64,000 nucleotides of DNA. Source: Rhynchopus sp. YZ270_cl-10 (Eukaryota; Euglenozoa; Diplonemea; Diplonemida; Diplonemidae). Positions 31,057 to 40,391 of the stretch are shown in pieces. Location of the stretch: positions 1,178,001-1,242,000 of the forward strand of contig OZ037890.1 in the NCBI GenBank assembly GCA_964035575.1, written 5' to 3'. The notes under the pieces are model-generated. The model had not been told where the DNA came from, ran no database searches, and worked only from the letters and a program-made list of their open reading frames with translations. Made by a program: the position numbers and the translations under genes. Numbering within the stretch: the stretch's first letter is position 1; every line of letters starts with the position of its first letter.

Positions 31057-31113
31057 GTGACTAAGCACGAGAGGCTTAGGTTCATCTTATAATCTTTTCT
31101 TTTCTTGATTTAG
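31057..31113 (+). repeat. Module, family A, just upstream of the EEP gene
   Basis: A 57-nt GT...AG interval: GTGACTAAGC, loop ACGAGAG, GCTTAG, TTCATCTTATAATC, pyrimidine tract, TTTAG. A second AG (GTTACAG) lies at 31122. The start codon of the next gene follows 15-24 nt later, so this module probably provides the 3' splice site for that mRNA. Confidence 0.6.
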
Positions 31114-31137
31114 CCGTTACAGAGCTTGATTGAAAAG

Positions 31138-33255
31138 ATGGGTGTAAATGCGCGTCCCGACATAGTGTCGGCAGTGACACACATTTTATTTCATATTGAG
31201 GCCTGTTTGGAAGCTGAGTGCACCAAAGTAGGGGTGGACGGCACTGGGGCGATGTCTCCGTTTTATGTTGGATTCGAAGACCTACGTGGTGACATGGCTT
31301 CTACTGTACAGGCGAAACACAGTGCGTGGTGTGTAGACAACGATGTCGAGGCCATGACAAAACGTATCACAGCGTACACCACAACGATCTGGAACGGCAT
31401 GGGCACAGACCCCTCTTGGAGGGGTGTGCTGGACACTCTCTTTGAACGTCTGCATGAGGTTTTGTTCACACCAGACGCATTGCAGTGGGGACTTACCAGC
31501 GACGATGCGAGCACGGCGCTCTCATCCCTGATAGGAGGATCTGAAGTGTCAAATGAGTTTGAGGAAGTCTGCATGCGTTCGCTCCTTTCTCTCAGTACGA
31601 TGGTGTATGAGCCGTATAGTGGTGGTGGTGGTGGTAGCGCGCTGAACGATGTGCTAATGACCGCGTGTAGGTCAACGGTGAACGAGGTTGCACCCGTGGT
31701 GCACCATTTTACATCAGAGTTTGTGGTGATGCGGGATCTTGCAAGGTTCTGGCTGGAGCGTTTCGAGAGTGGAGAGGGTGGTGGAGGACGTATCCTGCGT
31801 GCTACGCATACAGCAGAGGCGGATGGTGAGAGGTGGGGTGGTGATGGTGATGGTGGTGATGGTGATGGTGGTGATGGTAATGGGAGCAGCACCACGCGGC
31901 ACAGCCTCTCCCACGCATCGTCGCTCTTCTCAGGCGCACTGTTCGACCCTTCTGCCTGCCCTGCGTATCTGCTTACCTCAGGGTCGGTGCTTGTTGTGCG
32001 TCAAGCAGAGCAAGAGGGGTGGTGGACACCACAAATCAACCTGCACGCCTCGTTGTCGGGGTTGGGGGAGGTGTACCACCCTCGCTCTAAGGTGTTTGGC
32101 GATGCCGGTGACGTTCTGTATGGGGTGCATGGTGTGCACTCTATTGGCAAGCTTGCCGACATCGTGCCAGAGTGGGTCATGCAAGCACCCCCTGCGAAGA
32201 CAACTCCGACTATCTTTCATGGAGTTCCTCCGAGCGCAGAGACGCAGTGTGCACCGAATGTACCGCTGCTCTCTGATGGTGAGACAGCATTGTTGCAGCG
32301 CACCCGAGCCCATCTACGCAAAATTTTCGAGCACGTTAACGACAATGACATCGCATTGACCGTAGACATCCTCTCCCTTGCCACGGTCCTGCCCATCCCC
32401 ACTGAGGACGTTGAAACGCTCTGTAAAATGCGTTGCATGCACCCTGCCGTAAAGCCCCCGCCTATCACAGAATGGGTGACACACTTTGTGCGCAGTGGTG
32501 GGGTGCACACCACGGTGCCGTGCACTTTACAGCAGAAGGTGCTTTCCGTTGCAACCTACAACGTAAATGGGGCGGTCTCGCCCACCATATCACACCTTCT
32601 CATGCAAGCTGACGTCACCGTCCTCACTGAGGTCCACCATGGAACTCTTGACTGGGTTTCATCAATAGGGTGCACAGTGTTCTACTCTAAATCTCAAGGT
32701 TTTGGTCCCACGATTATCATCAATTCTCGTAGTTTGGAAGGTTTTGGTGAGATTTCTGTTGAGAGAAGCGACGGTGAAGACCTAGCTGTCACCTTAAGGG
32801 CAGGTGCTGTGGTGTTGTGCACCATTGTTGCAGTGCACCTAGACTATAAGACAGAGGCAGTGCGGGTGGAACAGCTTGGGAAAGTCTTTGCGGGGTTGAA
32901 GGAGAGCGAGGTACAGTTCGTGGTGGGCGACTTCAATGCGTTGGTTGCAGCGGACTGTACAGAGGCGAGGCTAGCGGAGGTCACAGCGCATCGTGCGAGG
33001 ACCGATTGGGAGCCGCCCTGCTTTGATGTAGAGAGGGCCATGAAGGCTGCCAGGTTTTGCCTTGCAGGGGCGTTGGACCCTACACCAACGTGCTGGGCGG
33101 GGACGCGGATCGACCATGTGTGGTGGAAGGGGGGTGTGACAGAGGTTGTGGAGTGCGGCTATCGTGTGCTGGCAAGACCGGGGGGGTGTGGTGAAGCGGG
33201 TGGAGGGCGTGTGGAGGACCACGTGGCGGTGTGGAGTGCGTTTTCATTGAAGTGA
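31138..33255 (+). CDS. Large protein with C-terminal endonuclease/exonuclease/phosphatase domain
   Basis: The product is 705 aa in one exon. Residues ~471-705 form a DNase I-like (EEP) domain with the family's catalytic blocks in order: TYNVNG, LTEVHH, VHLDYKTE, GDFNAL, RIDHVW and EDHVAVW (SDH in most members). Such enzymes are Mg2+-dependent phosphodiesterases acting on nucleic acids or phosphoinositides; substrate cannot be told here. The N-terminal ~470 residues are unfamiliar, with no transmembrane segment, a G-rich patch and a GDGDGGDGDGGDG stretch coded by a GGTGAT-type minisatellite (31840-31880) that may vary in length. There is no reverse transcriptase, so it is not a LINE. I chose the ATG at 31138 because the acceptor AGs at 31113/31122 lie just upstream. 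Confidence 0.8.
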   Translation: MGVNARPDIVSAVTHILFHIEACLEAECTKVGVDGTGAMSPFYVGFEDLRGDMASTVQAKHSAWCVDNDVEAMTKRITAYTTTIWNGMGTDPSWRGVLDTLFERLHEVLFTPDALQWGLTSDDASTALSSLIGGSEVSNEFEEVCMRSLLSLSTMVYEPYSGGGGGSALNDVLMTACRSTVNEVAPVVHHFTSEFVVMRDLARFWLERFESGEGGGGRILRATHTAEADGERWGGDGDGGDGDGGDGNGSSTTRHSLSHASSLFSGALFDPSACPAYLLTSGSVLVVRQAEQEGWWTPQINLHASLSGLGEVYHPRSKVFGDAGDVLYGVHGVHSIGKLADIVPEWVMQAPPAKTTPTIFHGVPPSAETQCAPNVPLLSDGETALLQRTRAHLRKIFEHVNDNDIALTVDILSLATVLPIPTEDVETLCKMRCMHPAVKPPPITEWVTHFVRSGGVHTTVPCTLQQKVLSVATYNVNGAVSPTISHLLMQADVTVLTEVHHGTLDWVSSIGCTVFYSKSQGFGPTIIINSRSLEGFGEISVERSDGEDLAVTLRAGAVVLCTIVAVHLDYKTEAVRVEQLGKVFAGLKESEVQFVVGDFNALVAADCTEARLAEVTAHRARTDWEPPCFDVERAMKAARFCLAGALDPTPTCWAGTRIDHVWWKGGVTEVVECGYRVLARPGGCGEAGGGRVEDHVAVWSAFSLK

Positions 33256-33527
33256 AGAGAGAGGGATGGGATGGGACTTTGTTTTACACCACGTTTTACC
33301 CCAAAGAATTTCAAAAATGTCTTCTTTTTCAATTCATTGTCTCCTATGTTCTCAATTCCTCCATTTGCCACATCGATGTTCTTTGTGTTCTTTGTGTGGA
33401 TACCTGAGTGTAGCCCAGAGAAGTTGCGTTGGTATCCCAAATGTCTTGTTGCCCTTCCCCTCCCCACCCCTGCCCTTCTCACCTCTCATCTTTCACCTCT
33501 TCAGAAGTAGAATATAAATATCATAAA
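33256..33527. promoter_or_regulatory. Spacer and leader of the ENT gene
   Basis: A 272-bp spacer. The last ~70 bp are C/T-rich and end CCTCTTCAG at about 33503, 25 nt before the ATG, which looks like a splice acceptor. Confidence 0.45.
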
Positions 33528-35144
33528 ATGCCGTCCGGTACCCCGACCGACACCTACCACTTTGTGTTGTTGACCCTCTGGATTGTTGGGGTCGGAACCT
33601 TGTTTCCGTGGAATGCGTTTATCTCTGCACCAGACTATTTCAGCAATTTCCATGAGTATGTAGACCCGAACGCAACTCTGACGCACACAGAGCACAAGGC
33701 GTGGGAGAACATTCTGACATACTTTACCACATCGTTCTCTGTGTGCAACATCGTAGGCCAGGTTGTGGTCCTGCGAAAAGGGGTCGAATGGTCGGTCTCC
33801 TTGCGTGTTGAACTCTCCATCCTTGCGATGTGCGTCGTCATGGTCATTGTCCCCATTCTCTCCTACCTCACGATGGATGCGCAGTTTTGCTTCTTCCTGC
33901 TGGTCGGATTTGCGGGGTTATGTGGTTTCTTCACTGCATTCTTTCAGTCAACCATCTTTGGGCTTGGTGCGATGTTTCCCGACATCTTCACCCAAGCGGT
34001 GATGGTAGGAAACTCTTCCGCAGGGCTCGCAGTATCACTGCTTCGTGTTGCTACGAAGGCGTCAGGAGGGTCCGATAAGACCTCCGGGTCTATCTATATG
34101 TATCTCTCTGCAGGGTGGCTGTTGTTTTCCTTGGGGTGCTTTCTCTTTTTAAGGAGACTGCGGTTCGCGCAAAAGCACGTTGATGAATTCACCTCATTCG
34201 AACGGTTTCACCTTGACGGAGAAAGCGTGACAACTGCAGGACCGACTGCGGTGCCACCTATTGCCAATCAATATTCTCAGGCAGGGACCGTTGCGCATTC
34301 GCATTCTGTTGATGATTTTAAGAAGATTGCAGAGATTGAACGCGATTTGCACGAAGCAGAGCAGGCAGCACTTCAGGTACAACGTGGTAACGGTAAAGAC
34401 AGACATTTGGGGGTAACGAACGCCACCCCGGTGTATGACGCACCGAAGGAAGAGGATCTGCTGCTGGCACCGAAGGAGGGCGCGTCGGTGTGGGGGGTGA
34501 TGAAGGAGATCTACCCGATGGCGGTGTCGGTGTGGTTGACGCTGTTTGTGTCGATTGCGGTGTTCCCTGGTGTCGTGTCGCGTATCCCCTCACCCCTTGA
34601 GGACGGCTGGTTCACCATATGGATGATTCTCCTCTACAACTTCGGCGACAACCTCGGCCGCATCCTCCCAAAGTGGATCAAACCCTCCCGCTCAATCGTC
34701 GTCATCGTCTCCATCCTCCGCCTCGCCTTTGTCCCAGCGCTCATCCTCTGTGTCTCCGTCATCACACATTGGATTTGGCCCCTCATCTTTGTTACGGGTA
34801 TGTGAGGGGGGGTGTGGTTGGAAAAAAACATCATTTTGCAGGAATGTCGGTGACCAACGGATGGCTCGCATCGTTGTGTATGATGTACGGTCCTGAGGTG
34901 GAGTCGTTTTCGCAGGAGGTATGTGGAGTGCTGACTATCAGTGTGTAGGCCAAGATGGCAAATTAATAATGACAATAAAAAAAATTTAAAAAACGTACAG
35001 GAACGTGGCATTGCTGGAAACATCATGTGCTTCGCGCTCCTCCTGGGCATCACGTTTGGCTCCTTCACCGGGCTTCTCGTCTGCACCTACCTTCCCGACG
35101 ACGACAGCAGCTCTGGAAGTGACACGTTGTCGCTTCTGTTCTAA
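33528..35144 (+). CDS. Equilibrative nucleoside transporter (ENT/SLC29 family)
   Basis: Three exons, 33528-34797, 34842-34918 and 35001-35144, give a 496-aa protein; both introns start GTATGTG and the splice phases agree. Eleven hydrophobic segments are expected. Family marks: PWN in the first helix (FPWNAFISAPDYF), the glycine-rich helix with FQSTIFGLGAMFP, NFGDNLGR after helix 8, and TNGWLASLCMMYGP across the second intron. A ~130-residue hydrophilic loop lies between helices 6 and 7, as usual. The family carries nucleosides or nucleobases across plasma or organelle membranes; protists often use it for purine salvage. The first in-frame ATG after the CTTCAG acceptor is used; an upstream ATG (33429) would precede that acceptor. 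Confidence 0.9.
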
Positions 35145-35967
35145 AAAACGTTTCACGTTTTTTTTGCTCCTGTTTTGGGAACAGGTCTTAAAGGGGGTTC
35201 CGGTTCGAAATGGTAAACTGGGGTGCGGGGGAAATGACGACACAGCGAGGGGGACAAACGGCAAGCGTTTTTTGTGAAAAAATGCACAACAATAATTATG
35301 AATTAGAATCCGGGCTTTATGGCGTAGGGAGGGGGTTATTGGGGTGTGTTCCGCACAAGGTACCGTTAATTCTTTTCGTAGCGTTATCATTACTGTCATT
35401 TTTTTCTTTTTCTTTGTTTTGTTTTGTTTTGTTTTTTTTTTTCAATGTCTGCGCCCCAAAGGGCTGAGATCTATGAACGGGAAGAGAGATTTTTTTTTTC
35501 AGTAGCTCTCAGTAGCGTCTCACAGATTATCACAGACTCTCAGACTCTCACAGCCTTTTATGTCTCACGGAGACGATCATAGATCACCCAAAGGGCTGCA
35601 CTGTCAAAATTTGAGTACCATTTTGGGGGTTTTTGTTGTTGTTGTGTTTTTGGAAGAAAAAAAATCAGTTTTTAGATGAATTTCTTGCGAATATTTCCTG
35701 TGTTGCGTTGTTGAAAACAGTTGCGGGGTAGTTCCTAGAAGAGGGGCACTGCGCAGATTGTGTGTTTGATAACTAGGGGGTAATTCTTGCGCAGAATATG
35801 GCCCCATCAGATTGTGTGTGCGTGCATGAAACGTACCACTTCCTTTTTGTGAAATACTTTGAAAACATAACAACAATCAAGACCAGTGTACAATACCCTG
35901 TCTAGGGTATGACCTGCGTCTCCTCAGTACTATTCTGTCCACAAAACCTTCTCCCCCCTTTTAAGAT

Positions 35968-36012
35968 GTATGCACGTGAGGCAAAACTCTTTCAACATTT
36001 TCCCCCTTCAAG
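35968..36012 (+). repeat. Module, family B, first of three back-to-back modules
   Basis: 45 nt: GTATGC, loop ACGTGAG, GC (right arm decayed), CTTTCAACATTTTC, pyrimidine tract, TTCAAG. The next module starts at 36013. Confidence 0.5.
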
Positions 36013-36070
36013 GTTGACGAAGTACGCGAAGCTTACGTTAACCTTACAAAACTTTTCCCCTTTTTTTAAG
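36013..36070 (+). repeat. Module, family A variant, second of three
   Basis: 58 nt: GTTGACG pairs with CGTTAAC (one G-T wobble) and AAG with CTT around TACGCGAAG. CTTACAAAACTTTTC, pyrimidine tract and TTTAAG follow. The stem sequence is unlike other family A copies, yet the fold, the GCGAAG loop and the 3' half are kept. Confidence 0.6.
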
Positions 36071-36129
36071 GTGACTAAGCACAGAGAGGCTTAGGATCAT
36101 CTTATAAACTTTTCTTTTTTTTTACGCAG
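36071..36129 (+). repeat. Module, family A, third of three
   Basis: 59 nt: GTGACTAAGC, loop ACAGAGAG, GCTTAG, then TCATCTTATAAACTTTTC, T tract, ACGCAG. GTGA also pairs with TCAT. It starts at the base after the previous AG. Confidence 0.65.
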
Positions 36130-36465
36130 CGATGCTAGGCGCTTTCGTAACTTTTTTCAATATCGCCTTCTTTATTGACTAACTTCGTCACGAAGCACGA
36201 TGCGTACGTACAATTTCTCATGAAACTTCTCTTTTATCGTGCCTGCATCCAACGTGTCTGCACGCATCACTTTTTTCACTGTGTTTCATTCAATCGTCTT
36301 ACTCGCAACTGGGATACACACCCCTGCTTTGTGCCCATAAGAGATCAACGTCTACCTCATGAAAGATGTCCCAAAGAGACCCGGGGTGCCCTTTCATTTG
36401 GTGCATATGCATCCGAAATGGATGTAGGGATAGCATGGATGCAACCCCGGTGTTCTGGTACCAAG

Positions 36466-36539
36466 GTACACTGTCATGAGAGGGGATTATTTCTAAAATT
36501 TCCCCCCCTGATCTCTTTCCCTGAAATAAAGTCACCCAG
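36466..36539 (+). repeat. Module, family D, degenerate
   Basis: 74-nt GT...AG interval starting GTACACTGTCATGAGAGG after CCAAG, ending ACCCAG. The TGTAT right arm is not preserved. The 45 bp upstream (AGCATGGATGCAACCCCG) resemble the D copies at 46249 and 63877. Confidence 0.4.
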
Positions 36540-37267
36540 TGTTTTAGAATGCATCCCACCGGAGAGTTTTGCACTGCTTCAGTTATACAACGGGAAGCAA
36601 CGTATCGTCCTCATTTTTTTCTTTTTGTTTTTTTTTTTTCTTTTTTCAAAACGGAGTATTGTGTTTGTCAGGTTGGTGTTGTAGGTCAAAAAGCAACGTT
36701 GCGGGTATGCCTTGGGTCTAAACCAAAAAACACTACACAGTTTGTCAGGTCCAGGTGTGTGAGCAAATTGGGTGAGCAATTTTTCTTATCCAGCTGGACC
36801 TTTGACAACCGCGTACAATGACCTTGAGACACTGCCGCTTTGTCTTGAATGTAATTTCACGCGAAGTAAACAGCAACGACAAGAACACATGACAGATTAA
36901 TACACATTCTCTCTCTCTCTCTCTCCGCCACCCTATCCCACTCACGACAAAACATAAAAAGTTTGCGATTCACATCCAAGAAAAATGTAGATTTCATGTG
37001 AAGTGCAAAAAGATACTTGGCCTAAGCCCAAGAAAATTGGTGCAGCTGTTATTACAGAATAGGTCTACAGTAAGTCACGAAAGGCTCGTCTAACAGAAGA
37101 GGGTGGATCAGAAATTGATGGTGGTTCTTTAGACGGCGCTTTCGTGGTATAATGTATTATGTATATTCTACCTTTTTGAATTAAACGAACGCAAAAAAAA
37201 GGCAACAAAAATGGGTCTTTCATTTTTACGTTGCCATATTGAGGCATATTTCAAAGTGTGGGTCACG

Positions 37268-37380
37268 CAGTGTTGGCAGGTTTAATACAAGGGTGTTTAA
37301 AACAGGTGTACTATACTGTACTAAATTTGTAATAAACTTGTATTAAACCTGTGCTAAACTGGCTGTCTAAACCAACACTG
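37268..37380. mobile_element. 113-bp hAT-type MITE
   Basis: Ends are CAGTGTTGG and CCAACACTG, typical of hAT elements. The flanking octamers GGGTCACG and GGGTCAAA agree at six positions, fitting a worn 8-bp target duplication. An internal inverted pair contains AGGTTTAATACAAG. It has no coding capacity. Confidence 0.7.
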
Positions 37381-37770
37381 GGGTCAAAACCCTCTCTCCA
37401 CAACCTCTTTCCTCGGAAGAGTAAGCAGTTGGCTGAAAAAGGTGCATACTTTTTATTTGTCAGGCTTGAACAATAATATATATTTTTTTAAAAAAGTGGA
37501 GTTCATCCCTCAGGTGTCCACACTAATCAAAAAAAAAATACTTTCCAAAAAAAAAGAAGCAAACAAAACGAAGAATAGCCCTACAAGAATGCGTGCATTT
37601 CCTCTGGTTCAATATCGTTTTCATCATATCACCCTTCCCCATTTTTTTGGCTCGTGTCTGTATCCCATTGTCTTGCACGTTATTCAATTTCGCCTTTTTT
37701 TTTTTTAAAGGGTGACCCAGCGTGTGAAGATCAGGAGTATCTTACCAATTACTTTCCAGAATATGATAAG

Positions 37771-37830
37771 GTGACTAAGCACAGAGAGGCTTAGGGTCAT
37801 CTTATAAACTTTTCTTTTTCTTTGGTACAG
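37771..37830 (+). repeat. Module, family A, upstream of the 37.9-kb gene
   Basis: 60 nt: GTGACTAAGC, loop ACAGAGAG, GCTTAG, GTCATCTTATAAACTTTTC, T-rich tract, GTACAG. It lies 93 nt before the ATG of the next gene, with a further acceptor-like GGCTGCAG between them. Confidence 0.6.
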
Positions 37831-37922
37831 GGCAAAGCCACTGGGGGGTTTTTTTTTGTTCTTTTTACATCTCTTCTGTTGGCTGCAGGGGTACTTGAGC
37901 TTTCATCCGGGGCTGGCATTCT

Positions 37923-38830
37923 ATGTCAGTCGGAGGTGTGCCTGCATCAATAGCTACCATTTTTTCTTTGGATTCTGCGTCGCGAATACGTATTTATATC
38001 CTTATTTTTTCTTTTGAATTTGACAATAAAAAAATGCCCTGACCTATCCGAAGCCCCTCTAAAACTTTGAAGACGGATCCGCAAACGTTGATTTATTTCT
38101 CATATAGGGGTTTTCGTTGTTTTCTATTAGAGCTTGCTTAGTACATCTGAAAGGAGGTGTGTGCCTTTGGTTTGGTTCTCCCTTTTGAGAACACTGTACT
38201 CTTTTCTTGTGTTCTAGTGTACAGAATACCTGCATTTACGGCTTCGAAACCCACTGTGGTTTTCACGCTCTGTGCAGATATGCAAACAGCATTGTGGTTG
38301 GCACCGCCAAGTGGAGAAGGGAGGTGCTTGTGTGTATTCTTTTCTTTGCTGACCCTTTTGATGCTTAGTCCTGCTTTAAAAAAAAACGTGTTTTTCTTTT
38401 TTTGTTGCTTCGTATACAGACTCTTATTACAGAGTACCCGCAGAGCCTCCTTCAACGTCGCCTCGGACTTGAGCCAGAGGATGGGCTCCTCGTGTCCGCC
38501 TTCCACAAAAGAGATGGTCCGCCAGAACACCCCGAACTTCCCACTACTGCGCAGCAGGTCCATCTTCTTCGCTACCGGCACTCGTACCGTCGCTGCTGTC
38601 TTATCACTGTCGGGGTAACTTTTGACATGGAAGGCCTTGTTGTGCGCCTTTCGCCATCTACTGCAGGGCTACTGAAGTCCGCGCAACTCACGTCCCTTCT
38701 TAACCTCGTGGCAGAGGAGGTGTGCACCATGGTGTATCGTGCTGGACCTTCAAACCTGTTGTCCTTGCGGAGTCATTCCTTTGTTGCTTCATTCGAGATA
38801 GGTCATGTGTCCAAACAAAACCCTTTTTAA
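37923..38830 (+). CDS. Unidentified multi-exon gene (tentative model)
   Basis: Tentative exons 37923-37989, 38218-38333 and 38420-about 38830. The first joins the second in phase (1 + 2 bases across GTATTTA...TTCTAG), and the second joins the third in phase using a GTATTC donor. The translation runs MSVGGVPASIATIFS, then YRIPAFTASKPTVVFTLCAD, then TLITEYPQSLLQRRLGLEPE and RYRHSYRRCCLITVG. It reads as protein but I do not recognise it; a weak resemblance of the RLSPST region to SZT2-like proteins is not enough to name it. The 3' end is unclear: a donor-like GTGTGC near 38718 may end the third exon before the stop at 38830. A pyrimidine tract plus GGCTGCAG precedes the ATG. Confidence 0.35.
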
Positions 38831-38908
38831 GCCATAGTACTTCAAGGCTGCGAATGTCTCAAAATGTCAAAATAATCTCCACCCAATCTTCAGGCGTAAG
38901 CAAACAAT

Positions 38909-39360
38909 ATGGCGTCATTGAGAGCATGCCAGCTTCCCAAGAGGCTGCCATGGGACATGCACATGATTAGAGAAGCCAACTTCAACTCCCGTGTCAACGT
39001 ATGTACCAGCACACACCCCCACCTCTCTCTCTCTCCCTCTCTTCTCCTCTCCCCCGCGACCCACACCTGCCCACAGCAATTCTGCCTTCTCGCAACCGTT
39101 GGTGTGCTGTACTACTCCTGCAACAAAGAGGAGCGTTTCGAGTGGTATGTCCCGCTGCCCCGCTGTACCCATCCACAACACCCACGCCCTATCTCAGGTT
39201 CCAGCTCGACCCCTGGATGCAGACCCGCCGTAAGATTGTGAAGAAGTGGCCGAGCACCGCACTGTGGTGGGGATGGGGTAACAACGCGCTGAACCGTGAC
39301 TGTGCCCTTCTTGAGTGGTACTGCTGGCGTGGGTACTGGGGTAACGAGTGGGGAGACTAA
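38909..39360 (+). CDS. Small Trp-rich membrane-type protein, copy 1
   Basis: Exons 38909-38998, 39077-39144 and 39198-39360 give 106 aa, with phases agreeing and introns starting GTATGT. The protein has one hydrophobic stretch (FCLLATVGVLYY) and a Trp-rich C-terminus (KKWPSTALWWGWGNN, EWYCWRGYWGNEWGD). I do not recognise it. Size, single hydrophobic segment and basic/aromatic make-up would suit a small accessory subunit of an inner-membrane complex, but this is only a guess. The second copy at 51533 encodes the same protein. The leader has CTTCAG 18 nt before the ATG. Confidence 0.7.
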
Positions 39361-40391
39361 GACCCTACGCGGGGTTCTCCTCATTTGTGCCCACAAAAAA
39401 TTGCAACTTTATTTGGAAAACCGGGGGCTGGGGTTGTGTTTGTGTGTTTTGTTTTGTTTTTTTTTTTTTTTTGTCTGGACGAGAGACGTTGTGAGGGGGG
39501 GAAAAATGTGATCTCCTTGGGCACAGAGAGTTCTGTGTGTACGGAGCTTTTTTTTTTTTGAGTATGTATCGGTATAAAAGGTGTCTTTTTTCTTCACATA
39601 ACCCCTCTCGTTCTCTCTCTCTCCCCCCCTCCGAGAAAACTTTCGAAAAAGTTTTCGCTATCTATTCGAGCGACATCAGGTAATGGAATTAACCCCCCTC
39701 CCCCTCTTCCCCCCGTTTTTGACAAACGCGGGATTGATTTCATTCAAAAAAAAATTTTTTTGTCTTTACTACCACGCAGCGAAGCGCTCTCATTCACAAA
39801 AAGAAATGTTTTTTTTTTTTTTTTCAAAAAAAAATCAAAGATTAATACAACAATGCATAGATTGCAACTATGCAACTATGAAGACTGTGATGCAGATGCT
39901 ACACAAAAGAATGCCCAAAAAAAAAAAACCTGATTGATACAGGAAGGGCCCTCCCCCCAAAAAAAACCCCCCCAAAGCTTCGGGGGAGAAAAAAATACTC
40001 CTCATTTTTTTTTCCAGCTGACAAAAAAAAGAAACAAAACCGGGGAGTCGCATCGCTTATAAAACAGAGAAAATTTTCTTCTAAAATTTTCTTTTAGAAT
40101 TTGCGTAATAATAAAGGAGACTTAGGCCCGTGTCCGGGTCGCACACAACACAAAAATAAAAAGGTGCTTTTTCTTCTCCCTTTTCTTGGTTCCATGAATG
40201 TGCGATATTTTATTGCCCCAGTAATGTGACGAGAGGCTTAGGGTCATCTTATAAACTTTTTCTCGTTATTTTCCGTTTTAGGGTGCATGTGTTGACCCTC
40301 TCAAATACTTTCAATTCTGTGAACTGAAAGTATATGAATCTAACGTTTTCCAAACCATGCCTTAGGGGGAAAAAAAACGGAAAAGAATCAA
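39361..40391. other. Intergenic, homopolymer-rich
   Basis: No gene seen. Features are a CT-rich stretch (about 39603-39630), a small inverted repeat (GAAAACTTT/AAAGTTTTC near 39640), C and A runs, and the module at 40226. The last ~110 bp form the SPT6 leader. Confidence 0.55.
40226..40281 (+). repeat. Module, family A lacking its left arm, upstream of SPT6
   Basis: 56 nt: GTGAC joined directly to GAGAGGCTTAG, then GTCATCTTATAAAC, T-rich tract and CGTTTTAG. It is the one clear copy in which the left stem arm (TAAGCAC) is missing, probably by deletion. The SPT6 ATG follows 110 nt later. Confidence 0.5.

Larger units (their letters stand above)
35145..37922. other. Intergenic repeat region
   Basis: 2.8 kb without a supportable gene: T-rich tracts, a CT microsatellite (about 36907-36925), a third copy of the 50-bp repeat (35760-35807), a hAT-type MITE and several stem-loop modules, listed separately. 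A partial family C copy (GTGCCTGCATCC ... GCAC) lies at 36239-36275. Confidence 0.6.

Noticed and set aside
31057-31113. Family A modules as tRNA-derived SINEs
   Set aside because: GGTTCATC vaguely resembles a B box, but there is no A box at the right distance, no target duplication, and the copies have defined GT and AG ends instead of a tail.
31138-33255. EEP-domain gene as a LINE endonuclease
   Set aside because: There is no reverse transcriptase, no poly(A) end or target duplication, and the frame closes right after the EEP domain.
36071-36129. TATAAA-like string in family A modules read as a TATA box
   Set aside because: It always sits inside the same module between a hairpin and a pyrimidine tract ending in AG, including inside GRP94 introns' relatives, which fits splicing better than a promoter.
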